Source: Endozoicomonadaceae bacterium (GTDB lineage Bacteria > Pseudomonadota > Gammaproteobacteria > Pseudomonadales > Endozoicomonadaceae). Taken from it: 25,356 bases of DNA. Below the pieces are notes generated by a model. It did not search any database. It had not been told where the DNA came from and worked only from the letters and a program-made list of their open reading frames with translations. Location: positions 1 through 25,356 of the forward strand of contig JAGLCE010000041.1 in assembly GCA_023146365.1 (NCBI GenBank), in the 5' to 3' direction. Shown here in pieces: positions 1 to 7,346 of the stretch. The translations under genes and the position numbers were made by a program. The first letter of the stretch is position 1. Every line of letters starts with the position of its first letter.

Positions 1-179
1 TACACAGAGTTATTTACAGTCTCGATTTTAAGCAATTCTGGCTTTATTATTTGGATCTATCAAGGATTTTTTTGTAATCGCACATATTGAATATGTGTAG
101 TCAGTCGCTTTTTTGGTTCGATTATAAAGCGACTTTTATCACTATTTTTCCAGATTTTTACGAACATCGTCCATTTTTT
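1..179. other. Non-coding segment with IS256-like end and hairpins
   Basis: No gene is visible here. The first ~24 bases resemble the inner part of IS256-family terminal repeats (a CACAGA..TTATTTACAGTCTC-like string). This fits the transposase remnant just to the right, but the match is from memory and weak. Two hairpins are clear: an odd palindrome at 81-97 with 8-bp arms (CACATATT/AATATGTG), and a 9-bp stem at 103-111 with 126-134 (AGTCGCTTT/AAAGCGACT) followed by TTTAT, which could act as a terminator. Confidence 0.4.
103..138. terminator. Hairpin, possible rho-independent terminator
   Basis: A perfect 9-bp inverted repeat (AGTCGCTTT at 103-111, AAAGCGACT at 126-134) with a 14-base loop is followed on the plus strand by a short T-rich tail. 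It is only moderately GC-rich and no plus-strand gene is seen ending beside it, so the terminator role is tentative. Confidence 0.35.
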
Positions 180-180
180 T

Positions 181-640
181 GAACTGTATTGATAGCAAGG
201 CAAGAGAGACGGTTTTAGTCGCAGATCTGTTGCAAGGAAAGTGTTTACGAATCTTTACGGATATCGCTTGTTATTCAGCTATCTCATCCATAGAGGTATT
301 GGTCACTTTGGATATCAAACAAGGTGAGGCTTCAGCATCATACCTTTGGCGTGAAGGAAGAAAATCTGATCGTCCATGCCGGTGATATTTGTTTGACTTT
401 TTCGAATAAATTGAGATTCGAAGCTTTCGTCGCGGTCACGCGGTGTATTAATGGCCGTTTCGCAGTGAGTCTCCTTAAGCGTTTTGGTGATGTAGCCATT
501 GCGACTGTTCTCCTTGTTGGTGGTGCGCACTGGGTTGGGTGTAATCAAGATGCACCTCAAGCACGCAGTTATATCTACAGGCTCAATGAGAGCTTCGCAC
601 GATAGCTATCTTGCCTTTGGCGTTGTTAAAAGCGCACTCA
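181..640 (-). pseudogene. IS256-family transposase remnant (N-terminal part)
   Basis: The minus-strand reading encodes a degraded stretch of an IS256-family (mutator-type) DDE transposase. Between 560 and 315 one frame gives NSRNGYITKTLKE, then TPRDRDESFES, then MDDQIFFLHAKGM. These match the well-known IS256 blocks 'RNGY.SKTLK', 'TPRDR.G.FEPQ' and 'MD..I..LYAKGMT'. Past a frame change, 280-190 gives fragments like KVTNTSMDEIAE, AISVKIRKH and KTVSLALL, matching the family's 'LISKVTDAV..EV.EWQ', 'VKVR' and 'NKAVYLALG' segments. Stops and frame changes break it, and the C-terminal half with the rest of the catalytic core is missing. It is a dead fossil. The overlapping plus-strand frame is a shadow. 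Confidence 0.75.
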
Positions 641-809
641 AATAAGTCATTTATAAGCATAAACTTCTTCATTTCGCTTATTTTTGCCTAGCCAAAGAAT
701 AAAGTTTCCGATCGGGCAACGCTCTCTCAATTCTTTTAAAAATTGATGATGATTGAGTTCTGAGCCGTATTTTCATGTGTTATTTCTGTTTGTATATTGC
801 ATATGTCGT

Positions 810-1265
810 TTATTGTTTTATTTTGAAACGACCAACAAATTCACGATTGTCGCAGGCGTTACCGGTTAGTGCTTTTTGCTGCTTACGGTAGAGCGAAATC
901 TCTGCTCCTACCGCTTCTCTCTGTGAGACCTTGCTAGCATAATTGCCATTGATATCAATACGAGTAACGCCCTCTTTTAACGCCTCCAGATAGCGGTCTT
1001 GTCCAACGAAATAGTGTAGGGCAATTTTTATTATTATGGTTGGTATCAAGTTAGTAGCTATCATCTCTTTGTGAATACCGATTTTCATCGGTACCGGTTC
1101 AGATACTCTAAATATTTGTGGCCATATTGTTCTGGCAATACGTAGCGCTTCTGATTTAGATATGCTGGCCTTGCTCTTGCCTGATAGTTTTTCAATATCT
1201 TGCTTGAGCGCCTCACTCAAGTTTGAGGCTGTTTTTGTCTGTTGTGCTGTCACTGAATTCTGCAT
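810..1265 (-). CDS. ProQ/FinO-domain RNA chaperone
   Basis: This 151-residue protein carries a ProQ/FinO fold over about residues 45-140. Family signatures are visible: WPQIF near 48-52, a PMKIGIHKEM block near 59-68, LHYFVGQDRYLEAL and a 'R.D.NG' turn. Proteins of this family bind structured small RNAs and mRNA 3' ends and act as RNA matchmakers in the cytoplasm. The N-terminus (residues 1-40) is a short polar, Lys/Ser-rich helix-like tail, and there is no long C-terminal Tudor-like domain as in E. coli ProQ. It is therefore a minimal FinO-type protein. The gene stands alone, convergent with the IS256 remnant and divergent from the LIM-peptidase gene. The start ATG has no good ribosome-binding site, only a T-run in front. 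The assignment to the superfamily is firm. Which RNAs it binds is unknown. Confidence 0.85.
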   Translation of the reverse strand: MQNSVTAQQTKTASNLSEALKQDIEKLSGKSKASISKSEALRIARTIWPQIFRVSEPVPMKIGIHKEMIATNLIPTIIIKIALHYFVGQDRYLEALKEGVTRIDINGNYASKVSQREAVGAEISLYRKQQKALTGNACDNREFVGRFKIKQ

Positions 1266-1447
1266 AAAAACGCATTCTATTTGATAGTATCATGAAGCGT
1301 CCAGCATAAACCAGAGAGCGATCGACGACCAGATTAATTATCGGTTTTTATTTTTTGGTTGCAGAATGGTTAGGATGGGTGGTTGTTCTTATTAATTTTC
1401 TCCTTGAGTTTAGAATAAAATTAACGGCCATTCGATGCTGGCAATGG

Positions 1448-1453
1448 TATAAT
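1448..1453 (+). promoter_or_regulatory. Possible -10 box upstream of LIM-peptidase gene
   Basis: A perfect TATAAT lies 82 bases before the ATG at 1535 in the intergenic space between the divergent proQ-like and LIM-peptidase genes. No convincing -35 at 16-18 bp spacing was found. A small palindrome (CCAATATTGG) at 1455-1464 sits just downstream. Confidence 0.3.
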
Positions 1454-1534
1454 GCCAATATTGGTTAGAATAACAATGTACTGATCGTGAGTCCCTCTTA
1501 TGGTTAATTAGTCGGTAATCAGGAATGTGCATCA

Positions 1535-2554
1535 ATGTCATTATGTCATGGGTGTAGAAAGCCGTTGTCCGGTGATGTCGTACAGGCTATGGGCAAGCAA
1601 TGGCATCGGTCATGTTTTGTTTGTGCTGGTTGCGGTTTTTCTTTGGCAGATACTCAATTTACAGTGTTTAAGGGGCAACCTTGGCATATCGGTTGTTTAT
1701 GCTGTCCTGGGTGTCAGAAGCCCGTGCAGAATCAATACATTGAACAAGAGGGTAAACCGTGGCATGTCGCTTGTTTTCATCAATACTTTACGCCAAAGTG
1801 TTCGGTATGTGGTAAAGCGTTTCAAGGAAGCTATCTTCAGGATTTTTGGGGTAATTGCTACTGCGCAGAGCACAGCCATTATGACCGTTGCGTCAGCTGT
1901 AGTCGGATTATTTGCGGGCCGTTGACGGGCGGAGGGATGCGTTTTCCCGATGGCATAGTGATCTGTAATCTCTGTTGTGAAAGTGGCGTTGTGACTGTTC
2001 AGCGGGCCGAATTGATCGCTGTTGAAATGCGTCAGGCATTGAAAACCATAGGATTGAATCTTGTGAATGTTGCCACGCCGGTGCATCTTGCCGGTAGAGA
2101 CGAGTTGTATCGCTTCAGCCGTCATCAGCATCATGAGGAGCACGCTCTGCTTGGGTTGGCACGTTGGCAGATCACCATGTCTGGCAAGCGAATTGTGGGT
2201 CGATCGTTTCAAAATATTATTATCCAGCAACATCTGCCTGAATTTCACTTTCGTACGGTGATGATTCATGAGCTGTGCCACGCTTGGTTTTTTTATAATC
2301 ACTATGAAGGGTTGCCGCTGGAAGTGGAGGAAGGCATGTGTGTCCTGATGGAGTACCTCTGGCTACGAACCCAGAAAACAGAGCAGTCGGCGTATTTTAT
2401 CCATAGAATTAAGGCAGCCACTGATCCCATTTACGGCGAAGGATTTCGTCAGGCACGTCAGGCGCTGAAGCGTCTGTCGATGAGGCTTCTGTTACAATAT
2501 TTGAAAGAGAATCGGTGTTTCCCCAGTGCGATTGCAGCGTTTTTTTATTATTAA
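1535..2554 (+). CDS. LIM-domain / DA1-like zinc metallopeptidase
   Basis: This 339-residue protein joins N-terminal LIM-type zinc fingers to a DA1-like peptidase domain. Residues 4-60 show the LIM spacing: C4-x2-C7, H24-x2-C27, C30-x2-C33, C54/C57. A second, more degenerate Cys/His module runs from C57 to about C127, with a further Cys cluster at 144-148. The C-terminal part has the gluzincin motif HELCHAW at 245-251 (zinc ligands H245, H249; catalytic E246), then a PLEVEEG segment at 261-267 whose glutamates can supply the third ligand. The same HExxHAW...EEG layout occurs in plant DA1, a ubiquitin-activated growth-control peptidase. No ubiquitin-interaction motif, signal peptide or membrane segment is seen. 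It is transcribed alone. It may be a cytosolic peptidase or an effector acting on host proteins. The fold is well supported, the substrate unknown. Confidence 0.85.
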   Translation: MSLCHGCRKPLSGDVVQAMGKQWHRSCFVCAGCGFSLADTQFTVFKGQPWHIGCLCCPGCQKPVQNQYIEQEGKPWHVACFHQYFTPKCSVCGKAFQGSYLQDFWGNCYCAEHSHYDRCVSCSRIICGPLTGGGMRFPDGIVICNLCCESGVVTVQRAELIAVEMRQALKTIGLNLVNVATPVHLAGRDELYRFSRHQHHEEHALLGLARWQITMSGKRIVGRSFQNIIIQQHLPEFHFRTVMIHELCHAWFFYNHYEGLPLEVEEGMCVLMEYLWLRTQKTEQSAYFIHRIKAATDPIYGEGFRQARQALKRLSMRLLLQYLKENRCFPSAIAAFFYY

Positions 2555-2700
2555 TATCTACTACAAACCAAACGTCCTTTGTCTGATATTGGCACGTTGA
2601 TCTCCTCAGCTCAATACATGTTGTTAGTAAACCAGTTTTTCCCAATAAATTCCCGCAACACTAGACTGTTGAATGGTTAGGCAGTGATTCACTAAGGCTT

Positions 2701-2730
2701 AGATCAGCAAAGCGACGACATAGCTGATCT
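2701..2730. terminator. Hairpin between convergent genes
   Basis: A perfect 8-bp inverted repeat (AGATCAGC at 2701-2708, GCTGATCT at 2723-2730) with a 14-base loop lies between the LIM-peptidase stop (2554) and the phospholipase stop (2765), which face each other. The position suits a shared terminator, but no clear T-run follows on either strand. Confidence 0.3.
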
Positions 2731-2764
2731 TCTGCTAACCGTTTTTCTAAATTAGAGTCACTCG

Positions 2765-3823
2765 TTACAAAAAGTCGTTGAGAATGATCCCGATACTGAG
2801 TCGGTTCACACTGGCATTGTAGTCGATCAGACTTTCGCCATAGCCATTAAAGTACTGGACATAGCCCCTGATTTTTGGCGTCATTGGGAAGGATAAACCG
2901 AGCTCCACTGCGCCCTTATTATTGTCTTTGCGCAGATTGTTTCGGATCATGAGACTCCATTTATGGGCTCCCATAGAGTAGAACATCTGGATGTCACCGT
3001 AGCCCAGGTATTTTTGAATGTCGGGATTATCGTCGCCCTTGAAATCGTTGGGCGAGTCTTTGCTGTCCTCGGGAACTCGCCACCAAGGGGTGATTGAAAA
3101 ATAGAGGTTTTCCTGCTCGAAGATAAAGCTCGTAAACAGCCGGTTCCAGCTTCGGGACAGTTTGCCGCCGCGACCATTGGACTGATGGTTGATGCCAGCT
3201 TGGATTACGCTGAGTTTCAGACCGAATATATCATAGTTGGTATGAAAGTTGAAAAAAGCTTCTGGCTCGTGGTTGGTGTCACGGAATGGACTAGAGATTT
3301 CATCGTTATAAGCCTGCCACCAGGATATGCCAGTATAGGCAAAATACAGGTCGCCGTGCCCGTTGAATAGCCCTTCTGCGATCGGCACCTTGAGGCTCAG
3401 TTGGAATTTGATTTCGGTGTGATCAACGTGACCTTCAATAGACTTAAAGGGCTTATAGTTGACGTTGTTGTTGTGAGATATGGGCAGAAGATAGTTTTGT
3501 CGATGAGGTGTGAGTACGAACAGTTCGTTTTGGGTTCGTTGTTCCTGACTTAACCGTTGCTCCAGTAATGAATCGCTTTCTGCAGACGCTGCTGCAATAT
3601 CGGATTCAGCCTCTGCTGCCTTCAGCGCAGCAGAGGGGGGGGGCTTCTTTGGCTGACAGCGTGCTTGTAACTGGGAGATAGTGGTGTCTGGAGAGGTATC
3701 TCGGAACGCTTGAATCAGACAATCTTCATAATCTGTCGCCCAAATATTGCTAGAGGCTATTGCAACAAGGAATGCCACCACGAGAGAGTGAGGATGTCCG
3801 ATAATCTTGAGGCCATCAGGCAT
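2765..3823 (-). CDS. pldA: Outer membrane phospholipase A (OmpLA)
   Basis: This 352-residue protein is an outer membrane phospholipase A1, a 12-strand beta-barrel serine hydrolase that removes phospholipids mislocated in the outer leaflet. A signal peptide is seen at about residues 1-29 (hydrophobic core then NIWA). A Pro/Ala/Glu-rich linker follows at 58-98, then the barrel. The catalytic block is GINHQSNGRGG at 210-220, giving H213 and S215, with the partner N227 in SWNRL. This is the His-x-Ser...Asn triad of the family. Aromatic-rich alternating strands continue to the C-terminal end, which finishes in a hydrophobic FL as usual for barrel proteins. The low-complexity linker between signal and barrel is longer than in E. 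coli PldA. It works on the same membrane-asymmetry problem as mlaA further along. The gene is single and convergent with the LIM-peptidase gene. Confidence 0.92.
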   Translation of the reverse strand: MPDGLKIIGHPHSLVVAFLVAIASSNIWATDYEDCLIQAFRDTSPDTTISQLQARCQPKKPPPSAALKAAEAESDIAAASAESDSLLEQRLSQEQRTQNELFVLTPHRQNYLLPISHNNNVNYKPFKSIEGHVDHTEIKFQLSLKVPIAEGLFNGHGDLYFAYTGISWWQAYNDEISSPFRDTNHEPEAFFNFHTNYDIFGLKLSVIQAGINHQSNGRGGKLSRSWNRLFTSFIFEQENLYFSITPWWRVPEDSKDSPNDFKGDDNPDIQKYLGYGDIQMFYSMGAHKWSLMIRNNLRKDNNKGAVELGLSFPMTPKIRGYVQYFNGYGESLIDYNASVNRLSIGIILNDFL

Positions 3824-4066
3824 ACTTTTTGTGTCCTGTGTCTAGGTTGTTTGGCGTCATGATATAACGAGTTCTGGCGGAGGTGCGATATATTTGCTGG
3901 TTTTTGTGTTTTTATCATTAATTGAGATAAAGAGCCGGAATAATAATCGAAATTACCCTTTATACCCTTATTTTTCGGTATTTCTACGACTAATGTCTCA
4001 TGGTGTAGTGAAAGTGTTCGGGTATCCTTATATCAAGGACGTGAGACTTAGAGGGAGATGACTGTT

Positions 4067-4360
4067 ATGAAATGCAATTTTGTAATGGGTAATGGTGCTC
4101 CTTGCGTTAACAGGTTGATGAATACTGTGCAAGTGCAGCCGTTTTTTGAAGAGTTTACAGGGTTTATGAGTGGTCGGAATTTGAGTGCGATTGCGCTTGC
4201 AACTGCTTTCTTGGCCAGTGACCACTACGAGCGAGAGCGGAACAAGTATTGGCGTATGAAGCTGAATACACGGGTATGTAAGCCCAGTGAGCCGGAACGC
4301 ATGCAGTTCAAACGAAGAAAACTTAAACGTTTGTTCAAAGAACGCAATGAGTTTATCTGA
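4067..4360 (+). CDS. Small hypothetical basic protein
   Basis: This is an open frame of 97 codons with no family I recognise. The start at 4067 is preferred over an in-frame ATG at 4058 because the GAGGGAG ribosome-binding site (4051-4057) directly abuts 4058 but lies 9 bases before 4067. The N-terminal half is mildly hydrophobic, with an LSAIALATAFLA stretch. The C-terminal third is strongly basic (several Lys/Arg runs such as FKRRKLKRLFK), which could bind nucleic acid or a membrane surface. No Cys pair, signal peptide or repeat is convincing. It stands alone between pldA (divergent) and the tRNA-Arg gene. Real translation is plausible from the ribosome-binding site and length, but not proven. 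Confidence 0.5.
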   Translation: MKCNFVMGNGAPCVNRLMNTVQVQPFFEEFTGFMSGRNLSAIALATAFLASDHYERERNKYWRMKLNTRVCKPSEPERMQFKRRKLKRLFKERNEFI

Positions 4361-4611
4361 TGATGTTCGGCGTTAATTGATCAGGGAGACAGCGGGAAAC
4401 CTCTCACAGGTGCTTGATAGCTGTTTCATCCGTGAACTCATCTTGTTGTTCATTTACAGTCTTTCCCCTCCCATTGAGTATCTTTCGGTTTAGCATTTTA
4501 ATATTTTCTTGAAACCGTCACGCTCTCCTGATGACGGAGGATGTCGTCAGAGTTGAACGATTGGTCAATCTTTTATTCATAGAGCGCAGGGTCTTCTTAC
4601 CTGCTGTTTTA

Positions 4612-4687
4612 TGGTGTCCCCACCAGGACTCGAACCTGGATCGGCCGCTTAGGAGGCGGCTGTTCTATCCGGTTGAACTATGAGGAC
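4612..4687 (-). tRNA. tRNA-Arg (anticodon CCT)
   Basis: The minus strand folds into a complete cloverleaf. The acceptor stem GTCCTCA/TGGGGAC runs from 4687 to 4616, with discriminator A at 4615 and an encoded CCA at 4612-4614. The anticodon stem GCCGC/GCGGC encloses the loop CTCCTAA with anticodon CCT, which reads AGG. The T arm is CCAGG-TTCGAGT-CCTGG. The length is 76 bases with CCA. It is flanked by gene-free DNA on both sides (4361-4611 and 4688-4844), and no integrase or att-like repeat is seen beside it. Confidence 0.95.
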
Positions 4688-4844
4688 ATTCTTCATATGC
4701 TGCCTGTCTAGCGATAGAGAGATCGTTATATAGCTGTTTTTGCTCATCCAGCGGTGTCGCTATCATAGGCGATTATAGGGCTGGTCATCAATAGCCGATC
4801 CGTTAGATGGATGGATAAGCCATCGGTTTGGAATTTTTTGCATC

Positions 4845-5531
4845 ATGAAGCTATCCATTGTTATCCCTGTATTTAACGAATCTGCGGTGATTCAGCAAAC
4901 ACTGAATGATCTGCAACACCTTAGATTGGGGGGGCATGAGTTGATTCTTGCGGATGGAGGCAGTGATGATGAAACGCTTAGTTTGGCCGCAGGCCTGGTT
5001 GATCAGATAGTGAATGCGCCCAGAGGGCGCAGTTTGCAGATGAATGCCGGTGCAGCACTTGCAAACGGTGACGTTCTGTTATTTCTCCATGCTGATACTT
5101 CCCTGCCGGAGAGTGCTGCATCATTGATTGCGCAGTGCTTGAGTTTAGAAGGCTGGGGACGATTCGACGTGAGGCTGAGAGGGCGGCACTTTCTGTTTCG
5201 GATCATTGAACGTCTGATGAGTTGGCGCTCTAGGATCACGGGCATTGCATCGGGTGATCAGGGGATATTTATCTCGACCACGCTGTTCAAGCGGTTGGGT
5301 GGGTATGCACCAATACCCATTATGGAAGATCTTGAACTTTCACGACGTCTGGTTAAAATGCAACGTCCTCACTGTCTTCGGGCGTGCGTGATGACGGACA
5401 GTCGTCGATGGGAGCAGAATGGCATCATTGCCACAGTTCTACAGATGTGGCGATTACGATTGCAGTACTATACGGGCACAGCACCAGAGATACTGGTCAA
5501 GGCGTATCGTCTCAACAGCGATGATGCTTGA
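4845..5531 (+). CDS. GT2-family glycosyltransferase (TIGR04283-like)
   Basis: This 228-residue protein is a GT-A fold family 2 glycosyltransferase. It opens with the nucleotide-sugar binding strand SIVIPVFNE (residues 4-12), then ADGGSDDET, and has the metal-binding motif LHADTSLP near residues 77-84. ASGDQGIF and the MEDLELSRR acceptor/catalytic block lie in the C-terminal half. This is the pattern of the TIGR04283 group, labelled 'arsenosugar biosynthesis' in some genomes but widespread elsewhere with no proven substrate. Its stop overlaps the extended reading frame of the next gene, and the two families often occur as a pair, so they probably act together. No membrane anchor is obvious. 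The family call is firm. The arsenosugar role should not be assumed, because no arsenic genes lie nearby. Confidence 0.85.
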   Translation: MKLSIVIPVFNESAVIQQTLNDLQHLRLGGHELILADGGSDDETLSLAAGLVDQIVNAPRGRSLQMNAGAALANGDVLLFLHADTSLPESAASLIAQCLSLEGWGRFDVRLRGRHFLFRIIERLMSWRSRITGIASGDQGIFISTTLFKRLGGYAPIPIMEDLELSRRLVKMQRPHCLRACVMTDSRRWEQNGIIATVLQMWRLRLQYYTGTAPEILVKAYRLNSDDA

Positions 5532-5557
5532 CGCAATACCCAACACGAAGGATTGCG

Positions 5558-6196
5558 ATGTATTCCTACCCTGATGCCGCTATTCTTCTGTTTGCCAAGC
5601 CGTTGATCGCCGGGCAGGTAAAAACCCGTTTGATACCTGCCATCGGGGCTGAGAGTGCTTGTTTTGTTCATGAGTCACTGCTGACAAGGGTTGGAGAGCA
5701 GTTGATGAACTGGCGACTGGCGCCGGTGCAACTCTGGACTGGCATGGCTGGTCTCTTTCCTGCGCTATTTGATAGCTGGTGTCACCGTGCACAATGTGAG
5801 GGTGATCTGGGGCAGCGAATGGCGTATTCTGCATCAAAAGTCCTGCAGGAAGGTTGTCAATATATTGTATTGCTGGGGAGTGATTGTCCGGTATTAACAA
5901 GAGCGTATCTTGAAGCGGCGTTAAAGGGGCTTCAATACTCAGATGTTGTACTGGGCCCCGCCGAAGATGGTGGCTATGTACTGCTTGCGATGCGTAGAGA
6001 GATCCCTGTGTTATTTCAGACGATCGACTGGGGGAGTGACCAGGTGCTGGCGCAGACACAGCATCAGCTCAAAGAGGCGCAGATTAGCTGGTTGGAGTTG
6101 GATACGTTGTGGGATGTTGATCGGCCGGAAGACCTTGCTCGGTATCGTGCGCTGATGGTGACCGATAATGACAAAACGAGTGGTTTGGGTGGCTGA
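5558..6196 (+). CDS. TIGR04282/DUF2064 nucleotidyl/glycosyltransferase-like protein
   Basis: This 212-residue protein has a GT-A-like fold related to MobA/CofC nucleotidyltransferases. It shows LLFAKPLIAGQVKTRL near the N-terminus (the Lys/Arg nucleotide-binding signature), LGSDCPVL in the middle, LGPAEDGGYVLLA after that and DTLWDVDRPEDL near the end, all standard in the DUF2064/TIGR04282 family. I choose the ATG at 5558 because a GAAGGA ribosome-binding site sits 6 bases before it. A TTG at 5528 would extend the protein by 10 residues and overlap the previous stop. Only 26 bases separate it from the preceding glycosyltransferase, so the two form an operon. A joint role in making a modified sugar is inferred from their repeated pairing. 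Confidence 0.85.
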   Translation: MYSYPDAAILLFAKPLIAGQVKTRLIPAIGAESACFVHESLLTRVGEQLMNWRLAPVQLWTGMAGLFPALFDSWCHRAQCEGDLGQRMAYSASKVLQEGCQYIVLLGSDCPVLTRAYLEAALKGLQYSDVVLGPAEDGGYVLLAMRREIPVLFQTIDWGSDQVLAQTQHQLKEAQISWLELDTLWDVDRPEDLARYRALMVTDNDKTSGLGG

Positions 6197-6347
6197 AACG
6201 CGTTGTTTTAAGTCATCGGTTCTTCAGTTATTGCTTGTTTGTTTGATCGTGCCTGGGTGACAATGGCGGCTGACCTGTTGAATGTCCTCTGAATAATGTG
6301 ACATTGCTGGTCAGGCGCTGGTCTGGTCTGGTGAGAGTCGTTAGGCG

Positions 6348-6390
6348 ATCAATCATCAATCATCAATGCATCAATGCATCAATGCATCAA
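6348..6390. repeat. Short tandem repeat upstream of mlaA
   Basis: Two copies of ATCAATC (6348-6361) are followed by three copies of ATCAATGC (6362-6385) and a partial copy. The tract ends 34 bases before the preferred mlaA start. Its copy number could change by slippage and alter promoter or leader spacing. Confidence 0.8.
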
Positions 6391-6424
6391 GGAATTTTAA
6401 AACGTGATCGTTTTGAGAGAGATT

Positions 6425-7123
6425 ATGTGTGTTGTCTGTATTCGGTGGATGCCTACTTTAATGTTGTTAGTGTTGCTGGTGCCGATCGTCAGCGCTTATG
6501 AAGGGGTCTCCTATGATGATCCGATGGAGTCAATGAATCGCAAAATATTCCATTTTAATGAGAAGATGGATCAGTGGATTCTCTATCCAGCGGCCAAGGG
6601 GTATGACAAAGTAACGCCGGAACCGATTCAGAAACTGGTGACATCGGTCTTTCACAACTTGGGTGAGGTGCGTAATTTCGTCAACGCAGTGCTGCAGTTT
6701 CGGATGGGCGATGCCGTGGTTACCAGTGGTCGTTTTGTCATCAATTCGACGGTGGGTATGCTGGGTATGCTGGATGTGGCGAATGAATTAGGCATGCATC
6801 CCCGTTACCAGGATTTTGGTTTGACACTGGCTCGCTGGAATGTGTCGTCTGGCTCGTATTTGGTGTTGCCTTTTTATGGGCCGAAAACCACCCGTTCAGC
6901 GGTCGGCTTTTTAGGCGACGTTTGGGTGAACCCGATGAACCGCCTGGATTGGTGGGATTCGGACTTTATGATCGTTCATACGCTGGATATACTTGATACC
7001 CGTAATCAGCTCCGCAATGCGGAAGGGATGGTTGTCGGTGATCGGTATACCTTTATTCGTGATGCCTATCTGCAACACCGTAATTTTATGATTACGGGTG
7101 AGGTGCCAGAAGACAGTTTCTAG
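6425..7123 (+). CDS. mlaA: MlaA/VacJ-family outer-membrane lipid transport protein
   Basis: This 232-residue protein (from ATG 6425) matches MlaA/VacJ, the outer-membrane component that extracts misplaced phospholipids and passes them to MlaC for return to the inner membrane. Family blocks are in order: DPMESMNRKIFHFNEKMDQW, LVTSVFHNLGEVRNFVN, GRFVINSTVGMLGMLDVA, GLTLARWNVSSGSYLVLPFYGP, then the C-terminal RDAYLQHRNF. The GAGAGA ribosome-binding site just before 6425 favours that ATG. A GTG at 6404 would add 7 residues. The N-terminus has a hydrophobic signal (MLLVLLVPIVSA) but no lipobox cysteine before the mature YEG. It therefore looks like a signal-peptidase-I substrate rather than the lipoprotein seen in E. 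coli. The partner-switching pair follows downstream. Confidence 0.9.
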   Translation: MCVVCIRWMPTLMLLVLLVPIVSAYEGVSYDDPMESMNRKIFHFNEKMDQWILYPAAKGYDKVTPEPIQKLVTSVFHNLGEVRNFVNAVLQFRMGDAVVTSGRFVINSTVGMLGMLDVANELGMHPRYQDFGLTLARWNVSSGSYLVLPFYGPKTTRSAVGFLGDVWVNPMNRLDWWDSDFMIVHTLDILDTRNQLRNAEGMVVGDRYTFIRDAYLQHRNFMITGEVPEDSF

Positions 7124-7346
7124 GTAGCGACACAGTGAAAAGAGTGTGGCCTTATATGGGTGGAGTGTGCAATGAGACTATCATCCTGATTACAGATGCC
7201 AGCTTTAGCGGTGAGCCACAAAAAATCCCTTCATCATACTCAGCGGAGTCAAACGAGTTAATGCCAATGGATCAGCGGTCAGTATCAAGACAGTCGAGGT
7301 TGCCAATAGACACTGGGGTGTTACTGGGATCTGGCAAGGAGACGTC

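Noticed and set aside
324..605. 93-codon plus-strand frame that looks like a small gene
   Set aside because: It begins with GTG without a ribosome-binding site and lies opposite clear IS256 transposase blocks on the minus strand, so it is a shadow of that fossil.
1697..2302. 201-codon minus-strand frame opposite the LIM-peptidase gene
   Set aside because: It is a shadow. The plus strand has ordered zinc-binding Cys/His and an HExxH motif, and the minus frame has no recognisable domain.
4612..4687. tRNA-Arg as an integration site of a genomic island
   Set aside because: No integrase, no repeated tRNA 3' end and no composition break beside it. The flanking genes look like core genome.
4845..6196. 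Arsenosugar biosynthesis operon
   Set aside because: The two gene families carry that label in some models, but no arsenic methyltransferase, radical SAM or ars genes are nearby. Only the transferase families are supported.
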